Source: Simkaniaceae bacterium
Lineage (GTDB): Bacteria > Chlamydiota > Chlamydiia > Chlamydiales > JACRBE01
Assembly: GCA_021734805.1 (NCBI GenBank)
Contig: JAIPIG010000024.1
Coordinates: 1-37,058 of the forward strand
Direction of reading: 5' to 3'
DNA length: 37,058 nucleotides
The position numbers and the translations under genes were made by a program. Position 1 is the first letter of the stretch, and each line of letters begins with the position of its first letter. Positions 6,681-16,293 of the stretch are shown in pieces. The notes under the pieces were generated by a model that was not told where the DNA came from, searched no databases, and saw only the letters and a program-made list of their open reading frames with translations.

Positions 6681-8969
6681 ATGGCAACACCTATAAAAAG
6701 AGGCAGGGAAGAAGGGCTGGGGTTAGAAAGTTCTGACTCGGCTGCTGAAGAAACGCCGGCTGCGGCCTTGGCGGCGGCTACTTTTTCTTCACAGGTAGTG
6801 AGTAGTGATTCTAAAAGGCTTCGAGAAATACGGCCCCAAATTCAAGAGCGAACAGCCGCATCAGATACGGCTCAGTCGATGTTATTAGCTCTCGCAGGTG
6901 GGGAGGAGGGCTCTAGCCCACTCAACCGGCTCTTTCATAGTGCAAAAAGTCCATACTTGCAAGATATTGGCGATGTATCCTCCGGGATCGGCGTGGAATT
7001 TGCCCAAGCGATTGGAAGAGACATTAAACGGTTTTGGCTGAGCGATAATCCAAGCGATTGGGAGAGCGCCAATTGTCTCTTTTTAGGGACCGTTTCCAAT
7101 GATATTTTTCCGGAAGTGAAAGGGGTTTTTGATGAGCTCAAGTCTAAATCGCGGTTTCCGATGTCTTCTGAGGTATTTAATGTGCTGCTTGCCCGCACAC
7201 ACTGGCAATCGCCGAAAGAAATTCTCGAATTAATCGATCAGTTTCCCATGTTAAGGGACCAAATCAACATCGATTGTTTAGTCATTGCTTTAAAGGATTG
7301 GATTTCCATGGGGGATTTAGACCAACTAAAGCCCTTTTTGGCAATGGGGGGGATTAGAAAGCAACTCAACTCAGAGCATTTGAATCGCTTGGTTTATCAC
7401 GCTGCTTTTCGCAATCAGTCTGACTTTTTAACATTTTTGATTTTAAGTGAGATGGGCCGCGATGATACGCTTTTATCGCACATCTCCCCACAGATTTTTA
7501 CTCACTCGCTTATATTCGCCGTCAAAAAAGGGCGCTTAAAATTATTCAAAACAATATTCAGTCACCGCTTTGTTAGAGACTCTATTTTTATTAAAGAGGT
7601 TGGAGAAGTCATCATTAAGGCAGCACAGCACCAATATTTCGGAGCTATTCAATGGCTTCTTGAAAGTTGTCCATGTGATGATGATGAACCCCCTATGCGG
7701 TGCCGCTTATACATTCACGATTTAGGCGAAGCATTTAGTATTGCCGCAGGGAAAGGAGAGGAGAGTTTCATTCGATTTATTCTCGATGAGTGTCCGAGGC
7801 TTTCCGGTGAGCCCCCTTTAGTGTCGCGGTTTTCAGACGGGGATTTGAGCAACGCCGTTATCAATGCGGCTCGGTCAATGCATGAAGGGATTTTAATGCG
7901 ACTGTTAATGAATTGGGATGTCAGAAGCAATCTAAAGGGCAGCAGTATTGGTTTGGCATTGCGTTGCGTTGTGAGATATCAAACTCCGAGACTATTAGAT
8001 ATCATGTTAGAAACATTTGATCTATTCCGCCAAGTTAATCGAAATGATGTATGGAAAGCCATTCAGAATGGCGCTCATTGCGGAAAGGTTTTTGTTATAG
8101 ATCGCCTATTACGCAAGAAATGGGCGCGCAATGAAATTCCGGATGAGAGATTGGAAATGATCTTCCTCCAAGCCGCCAAGCATAGTGAAGCAGACGTGTT
8201 TAACTCGTTACTATCAGAAGATCTTATCGATGAAGATGAGAAATTATTAAGTCACCGTTTATTTGCAAGGGGATTAGATCCTGTGATTAATAGTCTCATA
8301 ATGGAGAAAAAAGCCGAATCATTGGGTTTTTTACTACAAGATATTGAAATTTGTCGCCGCCTCTCTCAACCGATGTTAGATCAGATTATTTTCTTTTTCA
8401 TGTGTGAAGCAAAGGTTGAATGGCTTGGGCCTTTATTGCAAGATGTAGACGTGTGTAGCGAGATATCCGGAGAAAAACTTGGTCAGCTTGTTCATAATCT
8501 CATTTGCACAAAAGAAGATAGGCTTTTAGGCGTCTTTTTAAGAAGCTCTATGGCATATCAACGCCTTCCTGAGAAAAATCTAGGGCAGGTCATATATCAT
8601 CTGATGAGCAGTGCTCAACATGAGCTATTAGAGCTTTTATTGGGGGATCCAAAGCTACAGGCGCGCGTTTTGGACTATCATTTGGGCAATATCTTGATCC
8701 ATTCGATTCGAATAAATCAAACTGTTAGTATTAAAATTTTGATCGATTCGGGTGCGCGCTTTCGCATACCAACCAAGCATTTGGGAATGGCTCTCATTGA
8801 AGCGGCGCATTTAGACCAACCTGAGGTGATCCAAATTTTGATTGAAAAAGATGATTTAAGAGAGCGTTTAATAGCCAATAGATCTATAGAACAGGCGCAT
8901 CATATTGCAAATTATCTTGGTCATAAGCGAGTTTTAGAGTTATTGCGGCGAGATGGAGTAAACGATTAG
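6681..8969 (+). CDS. Large ankyrin-like repeat protein (paralogue of the 4000-6600 product)
   Basis: The 762-residue protein has a Ser/Ala-rich disordered N-terminus (1-75: KRGREEGLGLESSDSAAEE and on) followed by a helical solenoid to the C-terminus. Degenerate ankyrin-like units of 33-38 residues are visible, for example SLIFAVKKGRLKLFKTIF, EAFSIAAGKGEESFIRFILD and MALIEAAHLDQPEVIQILIE. The last unit is closest to a canonical ankyrin repeat. No signal peptide or membrane segment is seen. It lacks the 58-residue N-terminal repeats of its neighbour. The start is supported by GAGGG five bases upstream and a promoter-like TATAAT. The two adjacent genes are probably a diverged tandem duplication. 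A host-interaction role is plausible but not shown. Confidence 0.88.
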   Translation: MATPIKRGREEGLGLESSDSAAEETPAAALAAATFSSQVVSSDSKRLREIRPQIQERTAASDTAQSMLLALAGGEEGSSPLNRLFHSAKSPYLQDIGDVSSGIGVEFAQAIGRDIKRFWLSDNPSDWESANCLFLGTVSNDIFPEVKGVFDELKSKSRFPMSSEVFNVLLARTHWQSPKEILELIDQFPMLRDQINIDCLVIALKDWISMGDLDQLKPFLAMGGIRKQLNSEHLNRLVYHAAFRNQSDFLTFLILSEMGRDDTLLSHISPQIFTHSLIFAVKKGRLKLFKTIFSHRFVRDSIFIKEVGEVIIKAAQHQYFGAIQWLLESCPCDDDEPPMRCRLYIHDLGEAFSIAAGKGEESFIRFILDECPRLSGEPPLVSRFSDGDLSNAVINAARSMHEGILMRLLMNWDVRSNLKGSSIGLALRCVVRYQTPRLLDIMLETFDLFRQVNRNDVWKAIQNGAHCGKVFVIDRLLRKKWARNEIPDERLEMIFLQAAKHSEADVFNSLLSEDLIDEDEKLLSHRLFARGLDPVINSLIMEKKAESLGFLLQDIEICRRLSQPMLDQIIFFFMCEAKVEWLGPLLQDVDVCSEISGEKLGQLVHNLICTKEDRLLGVFLRSSMAYQRLPEKNLGQVIYHLMSSAQHELLELLLGDPKLQARVLDYHLGNILIHSIRINQTVSIKILIDSGARFRIPTKHLGMALIEAAHLDQPEVIQILIEKDDLRERLIANRSIEQAHHIANYLGHKRVLELLRRDGVND

Positions 8970-9045
8970 AAATCCTCCGCTCCCGGTTTAAATAACTCCT
9001 TCAAAAATCATCTGTAGATTGTCTTTTATTGATTTGCAGATTGAT

Positions 9046-12000
9046 TTATGATTTTTCAGATACTCCCTGCTTTTTGGAGCGGAAGAAGCGGCGGAGCCTT
9101 TCTAAATAGATAAAGACAACGGGGGTGAGGAAGAGGGTGAGAAATTGAGAAAAGATCAGCCCTCCTACGATCACGAGACCAAGGGGACGGATTGTACGGG
9201 CAATCATGCTACCGACTCCGATGGCAACCGGCACGGCGCCCATAAGGGCAGCAACTGTTGTCATAATAATGGGACGAAAACGGGTCAGGCAGGCATGTTC
9301 AATTGCTTCTTCGATATCCATGTTTTTTGTGACCATCCCTTCGACGGCAAAATCGACGAGAATGATTCCATTTTTTAATACGATGCCGAGAAGCATGATA
9401 ATTCCAACAAATGAGTAGAGAGAGATTGTTTCGTGGAAAATCAATAGGGTTAGAAGCCCTCCAAGTGCGGCGGGTGGAAGAGAGGACATCACAGTGAGCG
9501 GATGGATGAAGTTTTCATAGAGGATGCCGAGGACCGTATAGATAACAAACAGGGTGATGATAATGAGCAAGATCAGTGTGTTAAACGTCTTTTTAAATAC
9601 GTCGGCGGTTCCTTGAATGTTGCCAAACACATTGTTAGGGAGTAGCTCCTTAGCGGCTGCTTCGATATTGCTGATGGCCGTTGAAAGGGGGACATCACTG
9701 ACATCAAAGGTAATCGTAACTGCCGGCATTGTATTGAAGTGGTTGATCATCAGTGGAGCAACCGTTTCACTCATATCGACAATGGCGCTGAGGGGGACTT
9801 GGTTATCGCCCACGTAGAGAAGATCGAGAACGGAGGGGTCGCGGTAGTCGTGGGGTAGCGTCTCCAAAATCACATTATATTCGTTAAAGGCCCCATTGAT
9901 TTGGGTGATTTTTGTACCGCCATAAGCATACATGAGGGTGTTCTCAATATCTTTTGCCGTCACGTTGTAATAGGATGCTTTATCTCGATTAATGGTGAGA
10001 TTAATCTGCGGTTCGTTATTGTACATATCGCTTGTGACTTGCTTAATGCCGGGAATCTGTTTTATTTTTTCAACAAGAAGTGGGGCTGTAGTATAGAGAG
10101 CTTCCGTATCAAAGCTCTGTAGAGTGTATTGATAATTTCCCATCGAAGTACTGGTGCCGATATTCAGTTCGATGAGGGGCAGTGGTTTTGTAAAAATCTG
10201 TGCATTGGGAATATGCGAAAGTTGCTCATCGATAATCTTTTGAATTTCAAAGATCGATTTGCGTTTGCCATAGGGGGTGAGATTGAGCCAGAAAATGCCT
10301 TGATTTGAGGTAGGGTAGGCACCGGCAGAAACCGTGCTATTCACAAAATCATTTTTATCGACAATTTTAGAAATTTCCTCCTGAATGCGCATTGCTTCAA
10401 AGGGAGAGGTGCCATCTTCCAGTTTGGTGAAGCCTTCAATGACGCCGAGATCGCTAGGAGGGATAAAGTCTTTAGGAATGATAAGGGTTAATACAAGCGT
10501 CAGAGCAACTGAAACAAACCCTCCGATTGCCGTGATGACTTTGTGTTTTAATACCCAAGTGAGTCCGATTTTATAAGTAGATAAGAAGAGGGTATTGACT
10601 TTTTCTGAAAAGTGCTCGAGCCAGTTTTTATGTTGGGCATGGTGTTTTGCCAAAAAACGACTACAGAGGAGGGGTGTAAGAGATAGGGCAACAAATCCTG
10701 AAATTGTCACCGTGATCATGATGACAGAGGCAAATTCTTGGAAGAGGCGGCCAACAATGCCTCCCATAAAGAGCATAGGGATAAAGACGGCAGCTAAACA
10801 GAGGGTCATTGACAAAACGGTAAAGGAGATTTGTTTTGCTCCATCAAAGGCCGCTTCGAGTTTGGATTTGCCCTGTTCTAAGTGACGCACCGTATTTTCA
10901 AGCACAACAATTGCATCATCGACGAGAAATCCAATAGAGAGCGTCATAGCGAGAAGGGAGAGAATATCGAAAGTGTAGCCGAGCAAATACATTGCTGCAA
11001 ATGTCCCGATAATAGAGATGGGAAGGGCTATAATCGGAATAATACTATCCGTTGCTTTTCCGAGATAAAAAAATGTGACGGCTGCTACAAGGAGAAAGGC
11101 GATAATGAGAGTGATTTGTACATCGTGAATCGATCCCCAAATCCATTCGGATTGATCGAGGAGTTCTTTGATCTGAATCGAGGCGGGAAGCTCTTCTCGG
11201 ATACGAGGCATGAGCGCTTTGATCTCTTGAATCACTTCAAGAGTGTTAGCCCCGGCCATTTTCTGCACGCCAATAGCAATACAGTTCATGGCATTATTTT
11301 CATGAATGTAATTGATGCGTGTTTTGTCATTGTCTGCACTATCAAGCGCTTGACCTATATCGGATATACGGACGAGCTCTCCCTTATCATTGCGAACAAT
11401 GAGTCTGCTATACCCTTCTGCGTTATAGATTTCACCATCCGCAAAAAGGGTGAATTCTTTTTGGGATCCATAGAGGGTGCCAATCGGGAGCTCGACATTG
11501 CCCGAAGCGAGGGTCTCTGCTACTTGTGAAATATTGATCCCCCGAGCTGCGAGTTTTTCCGGATCTACTTGGATACGCACAGCGTAATTGGGACCATAGA
11601 TATTGACTTGTGAGACGCCTGAGAGCATCGAGATGCGTCTTGAGACATAGGCGTCAACATAGCGGTAGATTTCAGGAGATTCCATGGTATCGGATGCAAA
11701 GGCAAAGTACATGATTGGCGATTGTGTCGGATTGACTTTGCGGTAGGTGGGTTGATTGGGAAGATCGGAAGGGAGGTAAGAGAGCGATTCATTGATACGC
11801 GCCTGAACATCTTGCGCAGCGACTGAAATGGGCTTATCGAGGTCAAATTGTAGAACGATCGATGTTTGACCATTCTGCGAAGTGGAATAAATCGACTGGA
11901 CTTTTTCAATGGTTGAAAATTCTCTTTCTAAAGGAGCTGCAATGGTTGTTCCCATTGTTTCCGGACTTGCTCCGGGGTAGCTGACACTGACTTGGATTGT

Positions 12001-12129
12001 GGGATACTCAACGCTCGGAAGGTCACTAACAGGCAGGAAGATATAGGCAAATAGACCGAAAAAGAGGATCGATATAATGATGAGCGAGGTCATCACAGGG
12101 CGTTTAATAAAGGGAGAAGATATGTTCAT
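9046..12129 (-). CDS. RND-family multidrug efflux pump, inner-membrane permease
   Basis: The 1027-residue protein has the normal HAE1-type RND length, with N-terminal SPFIKRPVMTSLIIISILFFGLFAY and two repeats, each of one transmembrane helix, a large periplasmic loop and five further helices. The proton-relay residues are present: D404 and D405 in the fourth helix (GFLVDDAIVVLEN) and K919 in the tenth (GIVLKNGIILVD). It uses proton-motive force to export amphiphilic compounds through an adaptor and outer-membrane duct. Sequence style resembles MdtB/MdtC/AcrB relatives, but I cannot assign the substrate. It is the third gene of a minus-strand operon; its ATG overlaps the adaptor stop codon by 4 bases, implying translational coupling. 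Confidence 0.95.
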   Translation of the reverse strand: MNISSPFIKRPVMTSLIIISILFFGLFAYIFLPVSDLPSVEYPTIQVSVSYPGASPETMGTTIAAPLEREFSTIEKVQSIYSTSQNGQTSIVLQFDLDKPISVAAQDVQARINESLSYLPSDLPNQPTYRKVNPTQSPIMYFAFASDTMESPEIYRYVDAYVSRRISMLSGVSQVNIYGPNYAVRIQVDPEKLAARGINISQVAETLASGNVELPIGTLYGSQKEFTLFADGEIYNAEGYSRLIVRNDKGELVRISDIGQALDSADNDKTRINYIHENNAMNCIAIGVQKMAGANTLEVIQEIKALMPRIREELPASIQIKELLDQSEWIWGSIHDVQITLIIAFLLVAAVTFFYLGKATDSIIPIIALPISIIGTFAAMYLLGYTFDILSLLAMTLSIGFLVDDAIVVLENTVRHLEQGKSKLEAAFDGAKQISFTVLSMTLCLAAVFIPMLFMGGIVGRLFQEFASVIMITVTISGFVALSLTPLLCSRFLAKHHAQHKNWLEHFSEKVNTLFLSTYKIGLTWVLKHKVITAIGGFVSVALTLVLTLIIPKDFIPPSDLGVIEGFTKLEDGTSPFEAMRIQEEISKIVDKNDFVNSTVSAGAYPTSNQGIFWLNLTPYGKRKSIFEIQKIIDEQLSHIPNAQIFTKPLPLIELNIGTSTSMGNYQYTLQSFDTEALYTTAPLLVEKIKQIPGIKQVTSDMYNNEPQINLTINRDKASYYNVTAKDIENTLMYAYGGTKITQINGAFNEYNVILETLPHDYRDPSVLDLLYVGDNQVPLSAIVDMSETVAPLMINHFNTMPAVTITFDVSDVPLSTAISNIEAAAKELLPNNVFGNIQGTADVFKKTFNTLILLIIITLFVIYTVLGILYENFIHPLTVMSSLPPAALGGLLTLLIFHETISLYSFVGIIMLLGIVLKNGIILVDFAVEGMVTKNMDIEEAIEHACLTRFRPIIMTTVAALMGAVPVAIGVGSMIARTIRPLGLVIVGGLIFSQFLTLFLTPVVFIYLERLRRFFRSKKQGVSEKS

Positions 12130-13232
12130 GACGATGGGTGACTCCCGCTTTTGATCTGCACGCTCATCCCTTGAGAAATGTTAATTTGGCCTTTAACGAC
12201 CACTTGATCTTGAAGGCTGACCCCTTTTAAGATCATAATCATTTCCCCATCATCTTGCCGAAGACCTATAACGACTTCTCTTCTCTCAACTCGATGATCA
12301 CTGTTAACGACAAAGACATAATCTCCTTTTTTACTTTGCATCACACAGCTAGATGGAACGAGAATGGCATCGGGTTTTTCTGAGAGGATAAGGCGTGTTT
12401 TGACGTATTGGCCCGGCCAGAGCACTTGATCTTGGTTTTCAAAATGTCCCTTGAGCATAATTTGTCCCGTTTTGTCATTGACCTGATTATCGATGAAGAC
12501 AAGATGACCAATCGCAATGGGTTCAGAAGGGCGCTTTTCAAAAATTTCGACCCTTAGCGGGTGATGGGACCTCTCTTGATGAATGTGCGCTAGGTACTTT
12601 TCATCTACGGCAAAAGTATCCCAAATGGGGCTTATTTGATTGATTGTTACCATCGTCATATCGGAGTAGGCGCTGACGATATTTCCTTTATCAATGCGTT
12701 TAGCTCCCAGAAGTCCGCTAATGGGGGCGCGGATTGAGCAGTAACCCAGAGAAACATCGGCATCTTGGATTTCAGCCAAGTTCATTAAAATAGAGCCTTC
12801 AAGAGATCCCACATTAGAGGTGAGTTTATCAAACTGATCTTTTGATATAAAGTCTTCAGAGACAAGGGGTTTATTGCGAGCAAGGGTTTCTTGAGCATAT
12901 TGCAGCTCCGCTTGGTTTTGAACAAGTTCTCCTTCTGCCTTATTTTTTTGGGCAATATAATGGCGATCGTCGATAGAGATTAAAAGGTCGCCTTCAGTGA
13001 CATAGGTCCCTTCTTCATAATGCAGCTCAATGATTTCGCCACTCACTTGAGGTTTGATATCAACGGATTGAATGGGTTCAATATGACCCGGAGCGTCAAT
13101 GTAAATGGGAACGGTGCGCTTTACGGGCCGGATGACTTCAACAATGGGGGGAGTAGGTTTAGTTTCTTCTTTTTTAGAGCAAGCAGAAGTGAGAGCGCAT
13201 GTGAGAATAGAAAAAGCAATCCATTTATTCAT
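12126..13232 (-). CDS. RND efflux membrane-fusion (adaptor) lipoprotein
   Basis: A 368-residue periplasmic adaptor of the HlyD/AcrA type. It begins with a lipoprotein signal (MNKWIAFSILTCALTSAC, Cys 18 in the lipobox). Next come a lipoyl-like half motif (IKPQVSGEIIELHYEEGTYV), an alpha-helical hairpin at about 85-150, the second lipoyl half (IRAPISGLLGAKRIDKGNIV), then beta-barrel and membrane-proximal domains. It links the pump to the outer-membrane duct. The start codon overlaps the upstream gene's stop and its own stop overlaps the pump start, both by 4 bases. Confidence 0.94.
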   Translation of the reverse strand: MNKWIAFSILTCALTSACSKKEETKPTPPIVEVIRPVKRTVPIYIDAPGHIEPIQSVDIKPQVSGEIIELHYEEGTYVTEGDLLISIDDRHYIAQKNKAEGELVQNQAELQYAQETLARNKPLVSEDFISKDQFDKLTSNVGSLEGSILMNLAEIQDADVSLGYCSIRAPISGLLGAKRIDKGNIVSAYSDMTMVTINQISPIWDTFAVDEKYLAHIHQERSHHPLRVEIFEKRPSEPIAIGHLVFIDNQVNDKTGQIMLKGHFENQDQVLWPGQYVKTRLILSEKPDAILVPSSCVMQSKKGDYVFVVNSDHRVERREVVIGLRQDDGEMIMILKGVSLQDQVVVKGQINISQGMSVQIKSGSHPSS

Positions 13233-14698
13233 CGAAGGTTTTCCTCCTCTATGATTTGAGAGAGTTTAGTGGGATCTAAATTAAGGCTGCCAATGGCATA
13301 AGAGAGGTTGGCAAGAGCTGTAAAGTAGTCGTTTTTTGCAGAGATCACTTTTGCCGAGGCATCTGCAACAGATGTTTGCGCATTAATAACATCGATAATG
13401 TTATTTGTCCCTTGGCGGTATTTATCAAGGCTCACTTTGAAATCTTCTTTCGCCGAATCGAGATAAGCCGTGGCATATTCGATTGAATCAAGGGCAAATG
13501 TGACGTCTTGCTGATATAAGTTGATTTCTTTGGTGATAGTGAGCTCTGTTTGAAGGGCATTTGCTTTGGAGTTTTCTAGATTGGCTTCGGCTTGCTTAAT
13601 TTGGTTTTTTTGAAAAAAGCCTTGAAAGAGGGGGAGTGTGAGGCTCACCTGCGCGCTGAAGTCATATTGATCGTTAAAGCCCCCGTTTCCTCTCGAGTTG
13701 CCAATGCTGAAATCGCCATTCACCGTGGGGTAATATTGGCTTTTTGCAGCATTAAGGGCATATTCTTTAGATTGAACCTCAGCTATAGCTGCTAAATAAT
13801 CGGGGCGGCATTGTTTAGCGAGTTCAAATAGGTCTTCAAAAGCACGGGGTTGATAGAGTTCGTACTCAGAGGGGAATCGCTCAAACTGTAGGCGCGTATT
13901 TGAAGGAATGCCCATATCGTTTGTTATCGTGGACAATGCGCCGGCAACGCTTTGTTGTTGGTTAACGACACGCAGTTTGTTTTCTAAATAAGTTGTTCTT
14001 GCCTGCAAGACATCTGAAATATCGGTGGTTCCCATTCTGAGTTTTTCTTCAGCTGAAATAAGAGTAGCCTCTGCATTTTCTACATCGGCAATATCCGAAA
14101 GAAGGAGTTCTTGTTGATAAATAACATTAAAATAGTCGCTCATCAGCGTTTGAATGACGCTTTGAATCTGATGATTATGTGACCAATCTGCCTCATAAAG
14201 GGAATAAAGAGCGGAGAGGGAGGAGTTTCTTGTTTGTCCGAAGTCGAGGAAAGTATATGAAAAATTAAGCTGATTTTGAACAAGGGTATAAAAAAAATAA
14301 TAGTTTTCATTAAAAGCAAATCCGGGAGAGCGCGCTCTTTGATAAGAGCTATCAAACTGAGAGAGAATGAAATAGTTTTGAAGCGACTGACCATATTGAG
14401 CGGCTGCGGCCCGCGCTTGAGCCCATGTCTCTTTCGTATTGGTATTATAGAGCAGTCCCATATCCAACACTTCCGCTAAACTATAGTGATGTCCTTCATC
14501 AATCACGGGGGTAGGCAAAGGGGCGGTTTTAATATGGATCTTTTGGAGGATCTTTTCAGGAGGGGTCCAATTTGAGCTGACAGAGGAAGGGGCGAGGGCA
14601 AAGGGGTTGCTTGCATCTCGATAAGAGGTGCATGAAGCAAAACAGAACGCGAGAAGCGCGCTCGTTAGACTAAATCTTAGGATCTCCCTCGTGATCAA
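13229..14698 (-). CDS. TolC/OprM-type outer-membrane efflux lipoprotein
   Basis: A 489-residue outer-membrane factor, first gene of the RND operon. The N-terminus (MITREILRFSLTSALLAFCFASC) is a lipoprotein signal with the acylated Cys near residue 23. Two outer-membrane-efflux repeats follow, with long helices such as ANLENSKANALQTELTITKEI and RQGTNNIIDVINAQTSVADASAKVISAK, typical of the trimeric periplasmic tunnel. The frame's only plausible start is TTG at 14698, with a G-rich tract (GGGGGG) about 10 bases upstream; an in-frame ATG further up is followed by a stop. The element copy at 14720-14807 lies directly upstream and probably contains or borders the promoter. Confidence 0.92.
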   Translation of the reverse strand: MITREILRFSLTSALLAFCFASCTSYRDASNPFALAPSSVSSNWTPPEKILQKIHIKTAPLPTPVIDEGHHYSLAEVLDMGLLYNTNTKETWAQARAAAAQYGQSLQNYFILSQFDSSYQRARSPGFAFNENYYFFYTLVQNQLNFSYTFLDFGQTRNSSLSALYSLYEADWSHNHQIQSVIQTLMSDYFNVIYQQELLLSDIADVENAEATLISAEEKLRMGTTDISDVLQARTTYLENKLRVVNQQQSVAGALSTITNDMGIPSNTRLQFERFPSEYELYQPRAFEDLFELAKQCRPDYLAAIAEVQSKEYALNAAKSQYYPTVNGDFSIGNSRGNGGFNDQYDFSAQVSLTLPLFQGFFQKNQIKQAEANLENSKANALQTELTITKEINLYQQDVTFALDSIEYATAYLDSAKEDFKVSLDKYRQGTNNIIDVINAQTSVADASAKVISAKNDYFTALANLSYAIGSLNLDPTKLSQIIEEENLR

Positions 14699-14719
14699 AA
14701 CTTAATATCCCCCCATAGG

Positions 14720-14807
14720 ATCGACTTTATAACTTACCTTAAGTAAGGGATCTGCTCTCAAAACAAATATTTTGAGAGCTTCAGGTCTAAAAAATTACAA
14801 AGTCGAG
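14720..14807 (-). repeat. Terminal-inverted-repeat element, copy 2 (degenerate, reverse orientation)
   Basis: Arms ATCGACTTTATAACTTA (14720-14736) and its imperfect complement TTACAAAGTCGAG (ending 14807) match the arms of copies 1 and 3. The interior CTCAAAACAAATATTTTGAG contains the reverse complement of the shared core TATTTGTTTT, so this copy is inverted. It sits between the divergent efflux operon and the gene at 14968. Confidence 0.65.
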
Positions 14808-14967
14808 CATAGCGCATACTTTTGTTCTAATAATGGGTTCCCTAAATAAATAAAAGAAGACTTCGGAAATATACCGAAATATACCGCTCGTCATTCAAGA
14901 GTTGTTTTTTCATTGTAAAGATTACGTAAAAAAATTATTGTTTCTTTTTTTTATCTGAGGTTGCGCA

Positions 14968-16266
14968 ATGGCGAGTTCAACGGATGTGCTTGGATGTACT
15001 CGAGGGATGACTTCAAATTCGGTTGAATCGATGGATATAACATGCCGTCGATGGAGTGAACATAATCAACGCTATTTTTCTAAAGAGAGTGATTGCTGTT
15101 CACGGTGGTCCCTTTTTATCAGACAATGGGGATCTTTTGTTTTTAGTTGCTGTTCAACGCGATGGGATTATGTCATCAGATATGCGACAGCTGACCCTAA
15201 ACTCACACGAGGCGTCTCTTCAGATGTTTATGGTCTTATCGAAGCGGTCATTGATCAAATATTGTTGAGCTTGAGTGACACGGATACTAGAGAATCAAGA
15301 CCAATTTTTGAGATTGAAACAGAGGACATAGAGCCAATTCGCATTGAATATGGTTCAAAAAAAACTTTTAAAATCTATATAGAGGGTTTGCGTGTGCTCT
15401 TACAAAAGACAGTGAGCCGCAGTTCCAACATCATATTAACTGAAAAAAAGATCAATTGCAAAACCGGACTCCTACTGGAAAGACATTGTTGCTTTGTAAT
15501 TCAATCGGTTAGGTGGATTCAGGATTGGAAGGTAGTCACTGATCGTGAAGAAACGGAAGGCATCTCAAGATCTGAATTTTTAACTTCTAATCTCATTGCT
15601 TTGATTAAGAGGGTTGATTTCCATATTCGATTTCAAATCAGTCAAGCGCTGTATATACCGGTGAAGAAGGTCTTTACGATCAAAGTAAATGATGAGCCTT
15701 TGGGAATACAGATTCAATTCAATGAACGCTCTCTTTTGAAAGAGTCTCTTCTTGATCAACGAGAGCCCCATTTACCGGCCGGGATTGAGTTACAACTGAT
15801 AGGTGCTAAGAAGCTATTGGAAGACAAATTAGCCGCCTTACCGGAAGCGAGTATTCAAGTAGAAGAGAGAGAGGTCAATGTCAGCACATGCATTGGAAGA
15901 GCTCGAGGAATGTTGTTTTTGTCAGATGCTTCTGATTCGGTTCTTTACCCAATTGACTTTAATCCGGAAAAGCCCGGTAAAGTGATTGATCAAGAGGGAA
16001 AATGGTATTCGATCACTGATATAAAAGCGGCAGATAATCTAGTCGGGTTGGGATTTTCAGAGCATGTTGATGTTCGAAAAGAGGGTGTTGCTCAAGAAGA
16101 AGAAGAACGATGCACGAGGCGCGATCTAGCCCCTTGTGCATCTTCTGCTGAGCCTTATGAAAGAACACCGTGGGTAGCCGCAAGGTCTTCTTTCCCGAGC
16201 ATTAAGAATGAACCGGAAGAGCAAGATGCTGAAATAGATCCGGAATACGCAATCAGAAACCGATAA
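14968..16266 (+). CDS. Unrecognised protein, possible effector; N-terminal frame uncertain
   Basis: The open frame encodes 432 residues with no signal peptide and no clear membrane helix. CTGAGGT lies 10 bases before the ATG. Residues 43-70 are oddly rich in Cys and Trp (CCSRWSLFIRQWGSFVFSCC), whereas another frame over the same DNA (about 15041-15200) reads more naturally as VIAVHGGPFLSDNGDLLFLV. From about residue 75 on the main frame looks normal. The C-terminus (about 385-432) is charged and low-complexity. It is first of three collinear genes (14968, 16294, 17788); the gap to the next is under 30 bases, so they may be co-transcribed. Family unknown. The arrangement and composition fit a Chlamydia-like effector, which is inference. 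Confidence 0.75.
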   Translation: MASSTDVLGCTRGMTSNSVESMDITCRRWSEHNQRYFSKESDCCSRWSLFIRQWGSFVFSCCSTRWDYVIRYATADPKLTRGVSSDVYGLIEAVIDQILLSLSDTDTRESRPIFEIETEDIEPIRIEYGSKKTFKIYIEGLRVLLQKTVSRSSNIILTEKKINCKTGLLLERHCCFVIQSVRWIQDWKVVTDREETEGISRSEFLTSNLIALIKRVDFHIRFQISQALYIPVKKVFTIKVNDEPLGIQIQFNERSLLKESLLDQREPHLPAGIELQLIGAKKLLEDKLAALPEASIQVEEREVNVSTCIGRARGMLFLSDASDSVLYPIDFNPEKPGKVIDQEGKWYSITDIKAADNLVGLGFSEHVDVRKEGVAQEEEERCTRRDLAPCASSAEPYERTPWVAARSSFPSIKNEPEEQDAEIDPEYAIRNR

Positions 16267-16293
16267 CCGATATGAGTGGAGAGAGTAAAAGTT

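Noticed and set aside
9001-9058. An inverted repeat (AAAAATCAT/ATGATTTTT) between the ankyrin-like gene and the pump gene as a bidirectional terminator.
   Set aside because: The stem is only 9 bp with a loop of about 36 bases, and one arm lies inside the pump coding end; support is too weak.
10882-11529. A 215-residue frame antisense to the RND pump gene.
   Set aside because: It lies wholly opposite a clear RND permease, and its Cys/Asn/His-rich composition is typical of an antisense shadow.
16272-16293. Start of the second putative effector gene at GTG 16276 or the out-of-frame ATG 16272.
   Set aside because: ATG 16294 has the better-spaced GGAGAGAG; the ATG at 16272 is in another frame.
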